From: Paenibacillus protaetiae | GTDB taxonomy: Bacteria; Bacillota; Bacilli; Paenibacillales; Paenibacillaceae | Length of the DNA: 64,000 bases | Assembly: GCF_004135365.1 (NCBI RefSeq) | Contig: NZ_CP035492.1 | Span: 3,122,501-3,186,500, forward strand | Direction of reading: 5' to 3' | In this document: positions 54,490 through 63,800 of the stretch, piece after piece | Layout: every line of letters starts with the position of its first letter | Position numbering within the stretch: the stretch's first letter is position 1 | Notes under the pieces: model-generated | What the model was told of the DNA's origin: nothing | The model's database searches: none | What the model saw: only the letters and a program-made list of their open reading frames with translations | Position numbers and translations under genes: made by a program

Positions 54490-55377
54490 TTAATTGTACA
54501 ACGTGCCTGTATTAATGACCGGCGTAGCCGAGCGGTCGGATACGATCGCCACCATCAAATTGTTGACCATCGCCGCACGGCGCTCATCATCCAATTCAAT
54601 GCCGTTCGCGATCAGCTGGCGCAGCGCGGCGTCCACCATGCCTACCGCGCCCTCCACGATTTTTTGGCGGGCGGCGACAATGGCGATCGCCTGCTGCCGC
54701 TGCAGCATGGCGCTGGCAATCTCGGGCGCATAAGCCAAATGCGTCAGCCGCGTCTCCAGCACCTTAACGCCGGCTACCGCCAGTCTTGCTTGCAGCTCGG
54801 TCATCAGCTCGCTGGCCACTTCCTCCGCATTGCCGCGCAGCGAATGCCGGCTTTGATCTTCATCATGCGTATCATAAGGGTATTGCGCCGCAATATGGCG
54901 CACCGCCGTTTCACTTTGAATCTCTACAAACGTCTCGTAATTGTCGACGTCGAATGCGGCGCTCGCCGTGTCGAGCACGCGGAATACGACAACCGCGCCG
55001 ATCTCGATCGGATTGCCGTCGGCATCGTTTACTTTCAGCGTCTGGCTGTTGAAGTTGCGCACTTTCAGCGATATTTTCCGCTTGGACGTAAACGGCTTAA
55101 CCATCCACAAACCGCTTTCTTGTACAGTGCCGATATAGTTCCCGAAGAACGTAATGACCTTCGCCTCATTCGGCTGGACGATGCTCAGCGAAGTGAATGC
55201 AACCAAACTAATGATCAAAAGGATAATCCCTAAAATAATAAACACCGACATAAACGCTGTGCTTGGATCTGCGGCATTGCCGGCAATAATAAAGCAGGCG
55301 ATTCCCGCCGCAAACATGATGATCGTTACAAGCAATGCCAGAAATCCGTTCACATGCCATGCTACACGTTCCTTCAT
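54490..55377 (-). CDS. SPFH (band 7/stomatin) domain membrane protein
   Basis: About 295 residues. Two hydrophobic segments (residues about 12-34 and 45-65) precede an SPFH domain (SIVQPNEAKVITFFGNYIGT, KVRNFNSQTLKVNDADG), followed by a helical region (LAYAPEIASAMLQRQQA) as in prohibitin-like proteins. AGGGG lies 9 bases before ATG 55377. Paired with an RHH protein downstream. Such proteins organise membrane microdomains or associate with proteases; the role here is unknown. Confidence 0.9.
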   Translation of the reverse strand: MKERVAWHVNGFLALLVTIIMFAAGIACFIIAGNAADPSTAFMSVFIILGIILLIISLVAFTSLSIVQPNEAKVITFFGNYIGTVQESGLWMVKPFTSKRKISLKVRNFNSQTLKVNDADGNPIEIGAVVVFRVLDTASAAFDVDNYETFVEIQSETAVRHIAAQYPYDTHDEDQSRHSLRGNAEEVASELMTELQARLAVAGVKVLETRLTHLAYAPEIASAMLQRQQAIAIVAARQKIVEGAVGMVDAALRQLIANGIELDDERRAAMVNNLMVAIVSDRSATPVINTGTLYN

Positions 55378-55444
55378 CCGCAAACACCCCTATATTGTTT
55401 TGATATATTTATGATATCAGTTTTTACAGAAAAATGGAACAAAA

Positions 55445-55471
55445 AAAAGACCGGCAAACAATGCCGGTCTT
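55445..55471 (-). terminator. Terminator of the mgl operon
   Basis: AAAGACCGGC and GCCGGTCTTT form a perfect 10-bp stem around AAACAAT, followed by TTTTTT on the minus strand, 9 bases after the permease stop. Confidence 0.92.
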
Positions 55472-55479
55472 TCCAAAGC

Positions 55480-56496
55480 TTATTTTTTGGCTACATATTT
55501 GCGGATATCGAATGCAACCGCCACAACGATGATCAAACCTTTAATAATAAGCTGCCAGTTCGGGTTAATGCCGATGTAGGTAAGCCCGTAGTTAATCACC
55601 GTAAAGATCAGAACGCCTGCAATGATCCCTTTTACACGGCCAACGCCGCCTGTTGTCGACACGCCGCCGACTACGCACGCCGCGATCGCATCCAGCTCGT
55701 ACATGTTGCCGTAGTTGTTTGTCGCGCCGCCCGTACGAGCTGCTTCCAGCACGCCGGCAAGGCCGTACAAAGCACCTGCAATGGCATACAGCCACATCAG
55801 GTTGCGGGCTACGTTAATGCCCGAGACATGCGCCGCTTGGATGTTGCCGCCGATAGCGTACATGTTTTTGCCGAGGCGGGTTTTGTTAAACACAACCCAG
55901 ACAATAAAGGCTACGAAGATGGCGATCAGTACGATATACGGCATCGAGAAGTCGCCGCTGCCAATTGCGCCCGAGCCAAGCTTGCTGAAATCGTTGCGCA
56001 GACCGGCAATCGGCTGCGAGTTGTTTGGCGGCATATCGAAGTACAGCGAGTTTGCCCCGTATACGGCAACCATCGTGCCCAGCGTTGCGATAAACGGCGG
56101 AACATTAAATCTTGAAACGATAATACCGTTCACAAGGCCTACCAGAAGGCCTACCACAATAGCGATGATGATCGGAATAACCAGCCACATATGCGGCAAA
56201 TTCGGGAAAAACTTATTGGCATAGTCTGCCTTTTGCAGCAGCGATGCGGATACGACCGCACTGAGTCCGACCACCCGGCCTGCAGACAAGTCCGTGCCTG
56301 CCGTAATAAGTACAAACCCTGCGCCAAGCGCGATAATGAGGCGTGTAGAAGATTGAATCAGCACGTCTCTAAACGTAGTTACCGATAAGAAACTGGAATC
56401 CATCATTGAAATGCCAAGTACAAGTATAACAAGCACTACCCATATCGCATTTTGCGAAAAGGCGTTTTTCACTTTTAATCCTCTGGATGCGTCCAT
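55480..56496 (-). CDS. mglC: Galactose/methyl-galactoside-type ABC transporter permease
   Basis: Channel subunit, 338 residues with eight to ten membrane segments. FVLITAGTDLSAGRVVGLSAV and VNGIIVSRFNVPPFIATLGTM are hallmarks of the RbsC/MglC family, with GLAGVLEAARTGGATNNYG near the end. ATG 56496 with AAGGGGG 10 bases upstream is chosen over TTG 56505. Last gene of the operon. Confidence 0.93.
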   Translation of the reverse strand: MDASRGLKVKNAFSQNAIWVVLVILVLGISMMDSSFLSVTTFRDVLIQSSTRLIIALGAGFVLITAGTDLSAGRVVGLSAVVSASLLQKADYANKFFPNLPHMWLVIPIIIAIVVGLLVGLVNGIIVSRFNVPPFIATLGTMVAVYGANSLYFDMPPNNSQPIAGLRNDFSKLGSGAIGSGDFSMPYIVLIAIFVAFIVWVVFNKTRLGKNMYAIGGNIQAAHVSGINVARNLMWLYAIAGALYGLAGVLEAARTGGATNNYGNMYELDAIAACVVGGVSTTGGVGRVKGIIAGVLIFTVINYGLTYIGINPNWQLIIKGLIIVVAVAFDIRKYVAKK

Positions 56497-56529
56497 CTGT
56501 CGCAAGCCCCCTTCAAATCCTCAATCTTT

Positions 56530-58044
56530 TTACTTCTGGGCCGCAAGCCGCATAATCGCTTGCTCCGAAGCATCCTTGCTGTCGAGGATGCCGGTTACTC
56601 TGCCTTCGGACATCACCATGACGCGGTCGGACATGCCGATCAGTTCCGGCATCTCGGACGAAATCATAATGATGCTTTTGCCCTGCTTCGCAAGTTCAAT
56701 AATAATCGAATAAATTTCGTATTTGGCGCCGATGTCGATACCGCGGGTCGGCTCGTCCAGCAGCAAAATATCCGGATTCGTCAGCAACCAGCGCGCCAGC
56801 AGCACCTTCTGCTGATTGCCGCCTGACAAGTTGCGGATCAGCTGGTTAACCGAAGGCGTTTTCGTTTTAAATTTCTCGACGCCTCTTTCCGCCTCGGTCT
56901 TCATCTTGCGCTCGTTCAAAAATCCGAGCTGATTTTGGTACAGGCCCAAATTCGCAATAGCGGTATTTGCCGTAATCGACAACACCGGGAAAATCCCCGT
57001 TACGCGGCGTTCTTCCGTCAGCATCGCGATTTTATTCTTTTTCGCATCAATCGGCGATTTGATCGTAATGGCTTTGCCGTCTTTGTATATAGCCCCGGAC
57101 TTTACGGACCTGAGCCCGAACAGCGCTTCCACCAGCTCGGTGCGCTGTGCGCCGACCAAGCCGCCGATGCCGAGAATTTCGCCTTTGCGAAGCTCAAACG
57201 ATACATCCTTGAACGAGTGCGGCAGCGTCGACGTCAAGTTCTCCACCCGCAGCATCACTTCGCCCGGCGTGTTGGTGCGTTCCGGGAAACGATCGGACAG
57301 GTCGCGCCCGACCATTCGGGTAATGATCGTGTCGATCGTCAGCTCTTGGGCCGGCCAGGTGCCGATATATTTGCCGTCGCGCATAATCGTTACATCGTCG
57401 GAAATACGCAAAATCTCTTCCATTTTGTGCGAGATGTAAATAATCGAAACGCCGCGGGCGCGCAGCTTGTTAATGATCGTAAAGAGCGCTTCCACTTCGT
57501 TGCCCGTCAGCGACGAGGTAGGTTCGTCCATCACGATGACCTTCGAATTAAACGAAACGGCTTTCGCGATTTCAAGCGACTGGATTTTCGAAACGGACAG
57601 TTCTTTAACAAGCTGCTTCGGATCAATGTTCATGTTCAAATCGTCAAACAGCTTGACGGTGTCGTTGTACATCTTTTTATGATCTATAAACCGGAGAGGG
57701 ACAGCGCCCTTCATCGGAAATCTTCCAAGCCAAATGTTCTCCATCACGCTGCGCATCGGCACCGGATGAAGCTCCTGGTGAATCATGGATACGCCATGCG
57801 CCAAAGCGTCCTTCGAGCTTTTAATTTCAGCCTTCTGGCCGTTCAAAAAAATTTCGCCTTCGTCCGGCTTGTAAATGCCGAACAAACATTTCATCAAAGT
57901 GGATTTACCCGCTCCGTTCTCGCCCATCAAGGCGTGTACCGTGCCGGGACGAACCTTCAGCGTTACATTGTCGAGCGCCTTAACGCCCGGGAACGTCTTC
58001 GTAATACCGTTCATTTCAAGCAAATAAGGATGCTGCTTCTCCAT
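56530..58044 (-). CDS. mglA: Galactose/methyl-galactoside-type ABC transporter ATPase, two ABC domains
   Basis: Drives sugar uptake; about 504 residues with two tandem ABC domains. The first has Walker A GENGAGKSTLMKCLFG and Walker B VIVMDEPTSSL; the second has GLVGAQRTE instead of a canonical P-loop and the signature LSGGNQQKVLLARWLL. This asymmetry is normal for MglA/RbsA. ATG 58044 lies 7 bases from AGGAGG; an ATG 3 bases earlier is possible. Confidence 0.94.
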   Translation of the reverse strand: MEKQHPYLLEMNGITKTFPGVKALDNVTLKVRPGTVHALMGENGAGKSTLMKCLFGIYKPDEGEIFLNGQKAEIKSSKDALAHGVSMIHQELHPVPMRSVMENIWLGRFPMKGAVPLRFIDHKKMYNDTVKLFDDLNMNIDPKQLVKELSVSKIQSLEIAKAVSFNSKVIVMDEPTSSLTGNEVEALFTIINKLRARGVSIIYISHKMEEILRISDDVTIMRDGKYIGTWPAQELTIDTIITRMVGRDLSDRFPERTNTPGEVMLRVENLTSTLPHSFKDVSFELRKGEILGIGGLVGAQRTELVEALFGLRSVKSGAIYKDGKAITIKSPIDAKKNKIAMLTEERRVTGIFPVLSITANTAIANLGLYQNQLGFLNERKMKTEAERGVEKFKTKTPSVNQLIRNLSGGNQQKVLLARWLLTNPDILLLDEPTRGIDIGAKYEIYSIIIELAKQGKSIIMISSEMPELIGMSDRVMVMSEGRVTGILDSKDASEQAIMRLAAQK

Positions 58045-58169
58045 CATATAGCCTCCTCTTCCCAGCCTAGCCGTCAAATCAGCTGCGGACTTATAGATAA
58101 GAGGGAACGGAAGCTTCCAGCTGGCCGTCCCCCTGTTTTCATGCCGCTATTTGTCTAGTTGTAATAAAC

Positions 58170-59183
58170 TTATTTGCTGCTTTCTTGCGTTACTTTTTGG
58201 TAAGGAATCCAAATATATTTGCCATCGGTAATGTCATAACCGGTGTTGTCCTTCGTAGGCGCTTCGCCTTTCGCCAGCACGCTCATCAGGTTAACCGTCG
58301 CTTTGCCTTGGTTCTCCGCATCGTTAAGCACCGTACCGAGCAGCGTGCCGTCTTTCAACGCTTGCTTCGCCGCATCCGTCGCGTCAACCCCTACAACCGG
58401 CATATATTTGCTGCCTGTGAAGTAGCCGCCTGCTTTCAATGCTTCGATTGCGCCAAGCGCCATATCGTCATTGTTTGCAATAACCGCTTCAATTTTGTCG
58501 CCGTGCGAAGCGAGGAACGCCGCCATTTTTTCTTGGCCTTTTACGCGGTCCCACATAGCGGTATCTTCAGCCAGCTTCTCTACTTTAATGCCGGCGTCTT
58601 GGATCGCTTGTACCGAAAATTTCGTGCGGAGTTCGGCATCTTGGTGTCCTGGTTCGCCTTTCAGCATGACGTACTGCAATACGCCGTCGCCGTTTTTGTC
58701 CGCTTCCGGATGCGCTTTCCAATAATCGGCGACGATTTCGCCTTCCATCGTGCCGGACTCTTCTGCTTTTGCGCCTACGAAATAGGCTTTGTCCCATTTT
58801 GCCAAATCATCGGCCATCGGTTCGCGGTTAATAAATACAACCGGAATGTTTGCTTTTTGCGCTTTGTCGATAATGATGCCAGCCGCCGTACGGTCAACCG
58901 GGTTAATCGCCATCGCTTTCATTTTTTTCGTAATAAACAAATCCACTTTATCGTTTTGGGTTGGCTGCGAGTTTTGGCTGTCTACAATATCCACTTTCAG
59001 CTTGCCTTCCGCTGCAGCGGAAATTGCAGTACGGACGCCGCTCATAAACGTGTCGTCGAATTTATAAATCGCAACGCCGGCTTTTGGCGTACCGCCTTCG
59101 CCGCCGCTTCCGCCCGAGTTCGAGCATCCTGCAGCAACAACTGCCATGGCGCCTGCTACGAGTGCTAATGTCCATTTTTTCAT
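58170..59183 (-). CDS. mglB: Galactose/glucose-binding lipoprotein
   Basis: Substrate receptor, 337 residues. The lipobox is VVAAGCSNS (Cys near residue 20), followed by a Gly/Ser linker. The EF-hand-like calcium loop DKNGDGVLQYVMLKGEPGHQ is diagnostic for galactose/glucose-binding MglB, and MAINPVDRTAAG and NNDDMALGAIEALK follow the family. The 126 bases upstream hold no clear strong promoter, which fits activation by the adjacent two-component regulator. Confidence 0.94.
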   Translation of the reverse strand: MKKWTLALVAGAMAVVAAGCSNSGGSGGEGGTPKAGVAIYKFDDTFMSGVRTAISAAAEGKLKVDIVDSQNSQPTQNDKVDLFITKKMKAMAINPVDRTAAGIIIDKAQKANIPVVFINREPMADDLAKWDKAYFVGAKAEESGTMEGEIVADYWKAHPEADKNGDGVLQYVMLKGEPGHQDAELRTKFSVQAIQDAGIKVEKLAEDTAMWDRVKGQEKMAAFLASHGDKIEAVIANNDDMALGAIEALKAGGYFTGSKYMPVVGVDATDAAKQALKDGTLLGTVLNDAENQGKATVNLMSVLAKGEAPTKDNTGYDITDGKYIWIPYQKVTQESSK

Positions 59184-59309
59184 CTAAAACAACCCCCTGA
59201 TGAATTCTTTATTTGCTGCTCTTGCTTACAATCTAATTATGTCGAAATGGGGCTTCGTTTCGAATGAAGGATTCTGCTGTTTTTTATTAAAATCCTCATC
59301 TCTTTGTAA

Positions 59310-60299
59310 TTATTGCACCACAGGGAAAAGAAGCTTCTGGTTTTCCATCCAAAACATGTTAAATTTATTGATGATTTTCATATCCATATCCACTTTCGCC
59401 GGCACCGGCTCGCCCTTCGCCGCAGCAAGCGCATATTTGACGCCCAAATAACCGATGCTGAACGGATTTTGTACTATCAGCGCCTGGAGCTGGCCGTCCT
59501 GCAGCAGTTCCAGCAGCTCATCGGAGCTGTCGAAGCCGATCAGCTTAATCTGCCCCCCGGCCTGCCGGCGCTGCAGCTCTGTGGCGGCTCCTGCCGTCGT
59601 ATCCGTATTTAAAGATATAATGCCGTCCACTTTCTCCGCCTCCAGCAAACGGCGCACCGCCTCTTGGCATTCCCCGTATTGCTGCGAGCATTGCTGGCTG
59701 GATACGATATGTATGCCGGATCCGGCTTCCGCTGCCGCTTCTCTAATCCCCTGCTCGCGAAGCTTGCCGTTAATGCCGCCCGCCGAGGATGAAAGGATGG
59801 CAATCCGGCCTTTGCCGCCCAGCATCTCGGACATTTGGCGCAGCGCCTCCCGGCCTGCCTTTCTATTATCAATGCCGATATAGGAGACCGTCTTGCCGCT
59901 GGTCAGCAGGCTGTCGATGGCCACAACCGGAATGCCCCGCTTGTCCGCTTCTTTCAGAAAAGGCGCAAATGCCGCGTCATCACTGGCGCCCAGCACAATG
60001 GCATCCGGTTTTTCGTCCAGCGACATCATCGCCTTCTCGACCTGGCTGCCCACATCCCCTTCATCCTCGGCCGCAAATGTATGCACGTTGACGCCAAATT
60101 CCTTGACTGCCGCTTCCGCCCCGGAAGCGATATTGTTCCAGTAGCTTCCTTCGCTTGTCCGCATAATGAGCTGTATCGTCTTCTCCTCGTGTTTAGGTTT
60201 CCCGCCGAAAAGCGACGGCATCCACGCTGACACAAGAAGCAGTGCGGCTGCCGCCAGCATCAGCCCGCCCAGCCAGTAGCTGCGGTATGTTTTATTCAT
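59310..60299 (-). CDS. Membrane-anchored sugar-binding protein, likely sensor of the two-component system
   Basis: A 329-residue periplasmic-binding-protein (Peripla_BP_4) domain with a single N-terminal membrane segment (WLGGLMLAAAALLLVSAWM) and no lipobox, so it is tethered rather than lipidated. Motifs: MRTSEGSYWNNIASGAEAAV, YIGIDNRKAGREALRQM. It overlaps the kinase gene by 8 bases and precedes mglB. It resembles XylFII, which in Clostridium presents sugar to LytS, so it probably feeds the kinase. Its sugar is not identified. Confidence 0.88.
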   Translation of the reverse strand: MNKTYRSYWLGGLMLAAAALLLVSAWMPSLFGGKPKHEEKTIQLIMRTSEGSYWNNIASGAEAAVKEFGVNVHTFAAEDEGDVGSQVEKAMMSLDEKPDAIVLGASDDAAFAPFLKEADKRGIPVVAIDSLLTSGKTVSYIGIDNRKAGREALRQMSEMLGGKGRIAILSSSAGGINGKLREQGIREAAAEAGSGIHIVSSQQCSQQYGECQEAVRRLLEAEKVDGIISLNTDTTAGAATELQRRQAGGQIKLIGFDSSDELLELLQDGQLQALIVQNPFSIGYLGVKYALAAAKGEPVPAKVDMDMKIINKFNMFWMENQKLLFPVVQ

Positions 60300-62042
60300 C
60301 GTCCGCCACCCTCCCTTCCTGTTCTATCCGGCGGGCCGGAAACCGGATAGAGACGGTTGTCCCTTCCTCCAGCTCGCTTTCAAAGGAAAGCCCGTATTCC
60401 GCGCCGTAATAAAGCCGGATCCGCTCTTGAACGTTCATCACGCCTACGCCGGAGCCTTTGGCGCTTTTCACATTGCCGGCTCTCACTTCATTCAACCGTT
60501 CTTCCGTCATGCCCAGCCCGTTATCGCTCACTTCAATGACGACATCCGCGCCGTCCAGCCGCGCCTTGATGCTGATATGCCCTTCGTCAACCGACGGCTC
60601 GATGCCGTGGACAATGGCGTTTTCAATAAGCGGCTGCACGATCAGCTTTAAGGTGGAGCAGGAGGAAACCTGCTCATCCGCTTCAATGGAGTAGGTAAAT
60701 TTATTTTTGAACCGGATATTTTGAATCACCAAATAGTTGCGCGCATGCTCAAGCTCATCTTCCAAGGAAATGATGGCATTCCCTTTCGACAAGCTGATCC
60801 GGAACAGCTTCGACAGCGACGTAATCGTCGTCACCACATCGGCATTCCGGTTCATCCCGACCATACGGACAACCGTGTTTAAAGTGTTATATAAAAAATG
60901 CGGATTAATTTGCGCCTGCAGCGCTTCCAGCTCATATTTCCGCTTGCTTTCCTGCTCGGACACAATTTGTTTCATCAGCAGTTTAATCGTGCCGATCATC
61001 ATGTTGAACCGGTCCGCCAAATGTTTGACTTCAAGCGGTCCTTCGCTGCTGGCGAGCTTGTCGAAATCGCCCCGCTCCACGCTTTTCATCGACATTTCCA
61101 GCTGGCGGATCGGCCTCGATATGCGGCGCGACACGACGCTCGACAGCACAATAACGATGAGCGCAAGCGCAAGCAGCAGCTTCGGGAGCGACCGGTTTAA
61201 CGTTTCGCTTGTCACCATCACTTCATCCATATAAGAGACGCCGACCAGCTTCCAGCCGACATTGCCGATCGTTTGCACGCTGATCAGCCTGCTTTCGCCG
61301 GACGACTTGTCAATGTAGCTGCCGTAAGTATGGCGGAGCGCAAGCTCCGGGTTTTCCGATTTTAAGCCCGCATATATAAGCTGAAGCTGGGGTGGTACAC
61401 AATATTGCCGGCCGACTCGTCCAAAATATAGACGTACCCTTTCTTCCCCAGGCTGACGCGGTTTGACAGCTGGTCAATCTGGTTGAAGTTGACGTCCAGC
61501 AGCAGCACGCCGTTAACCGGCTTGCCGCCTTTTTGCACCGTGATGCTTTTGCTTAAGGTAACAACCCAGCGAAATTGATTGCTGTAAAAGTTTTCGACAT
61601 GAGGCAGCGAGATGGATAAATGGCCTGGCGTATCCAATGCGCTTTTAAACCAGCTTTCCTTGGCCGGGTTAAAAGACTTCTTCATCGCCACATTCGGGAT
61701 GTTAAATATCGGCTGGCCCCGGTCATCGAACAAAGCAAGCGTCACCGTATCCATCCGGGTCGACATCATCATCTCCAGCTGATGCTGCAGCTGCCCGGAA
61801 GTTACATCCCCGCCTTGAGCAATCGTCAGGTCCATCGTATGAAACAGCTCGGAGATGCTGGCGATGTAGCCTTCCAGGTTATAGCTCACCTGATCGACAA
61901 TTTGCTGGGAGTTGCGGAACGCGTTATCTTTCGTCGTAGCGGAAAACCGGCTGTACAGGACTAAACCGACCGCAATAATGACCAGCACGGAAAAAAGCGA
62001 CAAGGAGACGGACAAAATAAACTGGATGCTTTTCCGTTTCAT
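60292..62042 (-). CDS. YesM/LytS-type sensor histidine kinase, with apparent frameshift
   Basis: The frame from ATG 62042 reads a membrane segment (about 8-30) and a Cache-like extracellular domain, then stops at 61362 after VYHPSFSL. The second frame continues to 60292 with a second membrane segment (LLLALALIVIVLSSVV), HAMP, the phospho-acceptor QINPHFLYNTLNT and the ATPase motifs VSDNGLGM and GSGVGVMNVQERI. One extra base in the GGGG run at 61389-61392 joins them as NIVYHPQLQLIYAGLK, giving 583 residues. It overlaps the regulator (TGATG) and the binding protein. Confidence 0.9.
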
Positions 62043-63700
62043 CAGCTGCCCCGCTCCGATAATCCGTTCCGGTACTCCTTGGCCGAGATGCCGGCGTATT
62101 TTTTAAAGCAAAGGCTAAAGTAGTTCGGATCGGAGAAGCCCACCTGCTCCGCAATTTCAAATGTTTTCAGATCGGTTGTCCGCAGCAGCTCCTTGGCGAT
62201 TTCCATCCGCAGCTGAAGCAGGTAAGCGCCGTAGGTCAGCTTCAGCTCCCGCTTGAACACGGTGCTGAAATAACCGGCGCTTACGTGCAAATGGGCGCAC
62301 AGCTTGGCGATCGACAAATCGCTGTCGCGGTAGTTTTCTTTGGTATACGCAATCGCTTCCTCTACGATACGCTTGTAGGAGCGCTGCCGCTGGCTTGCGA
62401 TCCGGCTGCGCACTTTGGCGCATAAGTCCCCATACCAGGCTTTTGTTTCCTCCATGCTGTTCAGCTTCTGGTATTGCGCCAGTATATCGGTGCCGCCTTT
62501 AAACCATTCTTCATTCCCGGATCCGGACTCCAGCCCTTTCGTCAGCTTCATGATCGCAAGCACCATCTCCATCAAATAAAGCTGTACCTCATAGACCGGC
62601 GCCTGTGAGCGGGCCACATCGTCAAACAGCCCGTCCACCAGCTCCTTCAGCTCTTGTTCGGTCCCCACTTTTACGGTACTGAGCAAATTTTGCTTGCGTG
62701 TCTCATCGAACAGAAGCTCTTCATTCGAGCGGTCCTCCATATCTTCGATGCAAATAATACGGTTGCTGCCCAATATGCGGCGGTAATCCAGCGCCATCGA
62801 AGCCGATTCATACGCTTCTTTTAAAGCTCCGATTTCCGGAACCGCCCTCCCGACGCCAATGTTGACGGTAAGCCGCAAATATTTTTCAATGCTTTGCAGC
62901 ACTTCCTTCAGCACATCCATCAAGTTGCCGTTTTCCTGGAAAGAACCCTCCTGCTGTACGACATTCAGGAGCACGACGCGGTCTTGATGGACAAATACTT
63001 TGCCCATTCCGTATTTCGCCCATATTTCGCCGGCCACATTCACGACCGAAAACAGCTTCAGATCGAGATCATAAGAGGAAGCAAGCGATTTGACAGCCGT
63101 CTCATCTTCGTTCCCGCCTTGTTCGTCCGTATGATAAACCGCAATTACAGATACCACGTAGCCTCGGCCGTCCAGCTCCAATCCGTAAGCCTCCGCTTTA
63201 CTCCGGACAACGGACAGCGGCTGCTTGCGGGTAATTAGCGATGAGAGGAACTTCTCGCGCACGATCGGGAGGCTCATCCGGTAATGCTCTTCCAGCAGCT
63301 GCAAGTTGCTGTGCTTTTCCCGTTCCTCGTCCATCCGCTGGGCGATTTTAAGAACCGTATCCGTAATCTGGGTGCCGGAAAACGGCTTAAGCACATATTC
63401 ATCGACCTGCAGCCGGATCGCCTGCTTGGCATACTCGAACTCATCGTAGCCGCTCAAAATAACGATCCGCGTCAGCGGATAAGCGCCTCTCGCCCATTCC
63501 GCCAGCTCCAGCCCATTCATATAAGGCATGCTAATATCTGTAATGAGCACATCCGGCTCAAGCTTCTCGAACAATTCCATTGCTTCCCTGCCGTTGCCGG
63601 CCGTCATCACTTCGCCGAAGCCGCAGCCGGCCCAGTCGATTTCCGCCATCAGCCCTTCCGTTACTTCCATTTCATCATCTACAAGCAGCAGCTTATACAT
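62042..63700 (-). CDS. YesN-type response regulator with AraC HTH
   Basis: Partner of the kinase; 551 residues. The receiver domain starts LLLVDDEMEVTEGL with the phospho-Asp in DVLITDISMPYMNG and the Lys in VLKPFSG. A central region of about 250 residues precedes a C-terminal AraC HTH (SIAKLCAHLHVSAGYFSTVFKRE, FEIAEQVGFSDPNYFSLCFKK). ATG 63700 follows GGAGG by 6 bases; the longer frame to 63892 is not supported. It probably activates the mgl operon. Confidence 0.94.
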   Translation of the reverse strand: MYKLLLVDDEMEVTEGLMAEIDWAGCGFGEVMTAGNGREAMELFEKLEPDVLITDISMPYMNGLELAEWARGAYPLTRIVILSGYDEFEYAKQAIRLQVDEYVLKPFSGTQITDTVLKIAQRMDEEREKHSNLQLLEEHYRMSLPIVREKFLSSLITRKQPLSVVRSKAEAYGLELDGRGYVVSVIAVYHTDEQGGNEDETAVKSLASSYDLDLKLFSVVNVAGEIWAKYGMGKVFVHQDRVVLLNVVQQEGSFQENGNLMDVLKEVLQSIEKYLRLTVNIGVGRAVPEIGALKEAYESASMALDYRRILGSNRIICIEDMEDRSNEELLFDETRKQNLLSTVKVGTEQELKELVDGLFDDVARSQAPVYEVQLYLMEMVLAIMKLTKGLESGSGNEEWFKGGTDILAQYQKLNSMEETKAWYGDLCAKVRSRIASQRQRSYKRIVEEAIAYTKENYRDSDLSIAKLCAHLHVSAGYFSTVFKRELKLTYGAYLLQLRMEIAKELLRTTDLKTFEIAEQVGFSDPNYFSLCFKKYAGISAKEYRNGLSERGS

Positions 63701-63743
63701 ACAGTCCCTCCTGTAATCAATAGAGTTAGAATATCCAACCCAC

Positions 63744-63786
63744 AAAAAAAAACGGCCCGACCGGAAGAAATCCGATCGAGCCGTTT
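63744..63786 (-). terminator. Terminator of the upstream, window-edge gene
   Basis: AAACGGCTCGATCGG pairs with CCGGTCGGGCCGTTT, followed on the minus strand by TTTTTTTTTG. It lies 15 bases after the stop of the partial gene. Confidence 0.88.
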
Positions 63787-63800
63787 GGCAGCAAGGCCAA

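Noticed and set aside
56935-58158. Plus-strand open frame (407 codons) opposite mglA
   Set aside because: Antisense shadow of a well-supported ABC ATPase gene.
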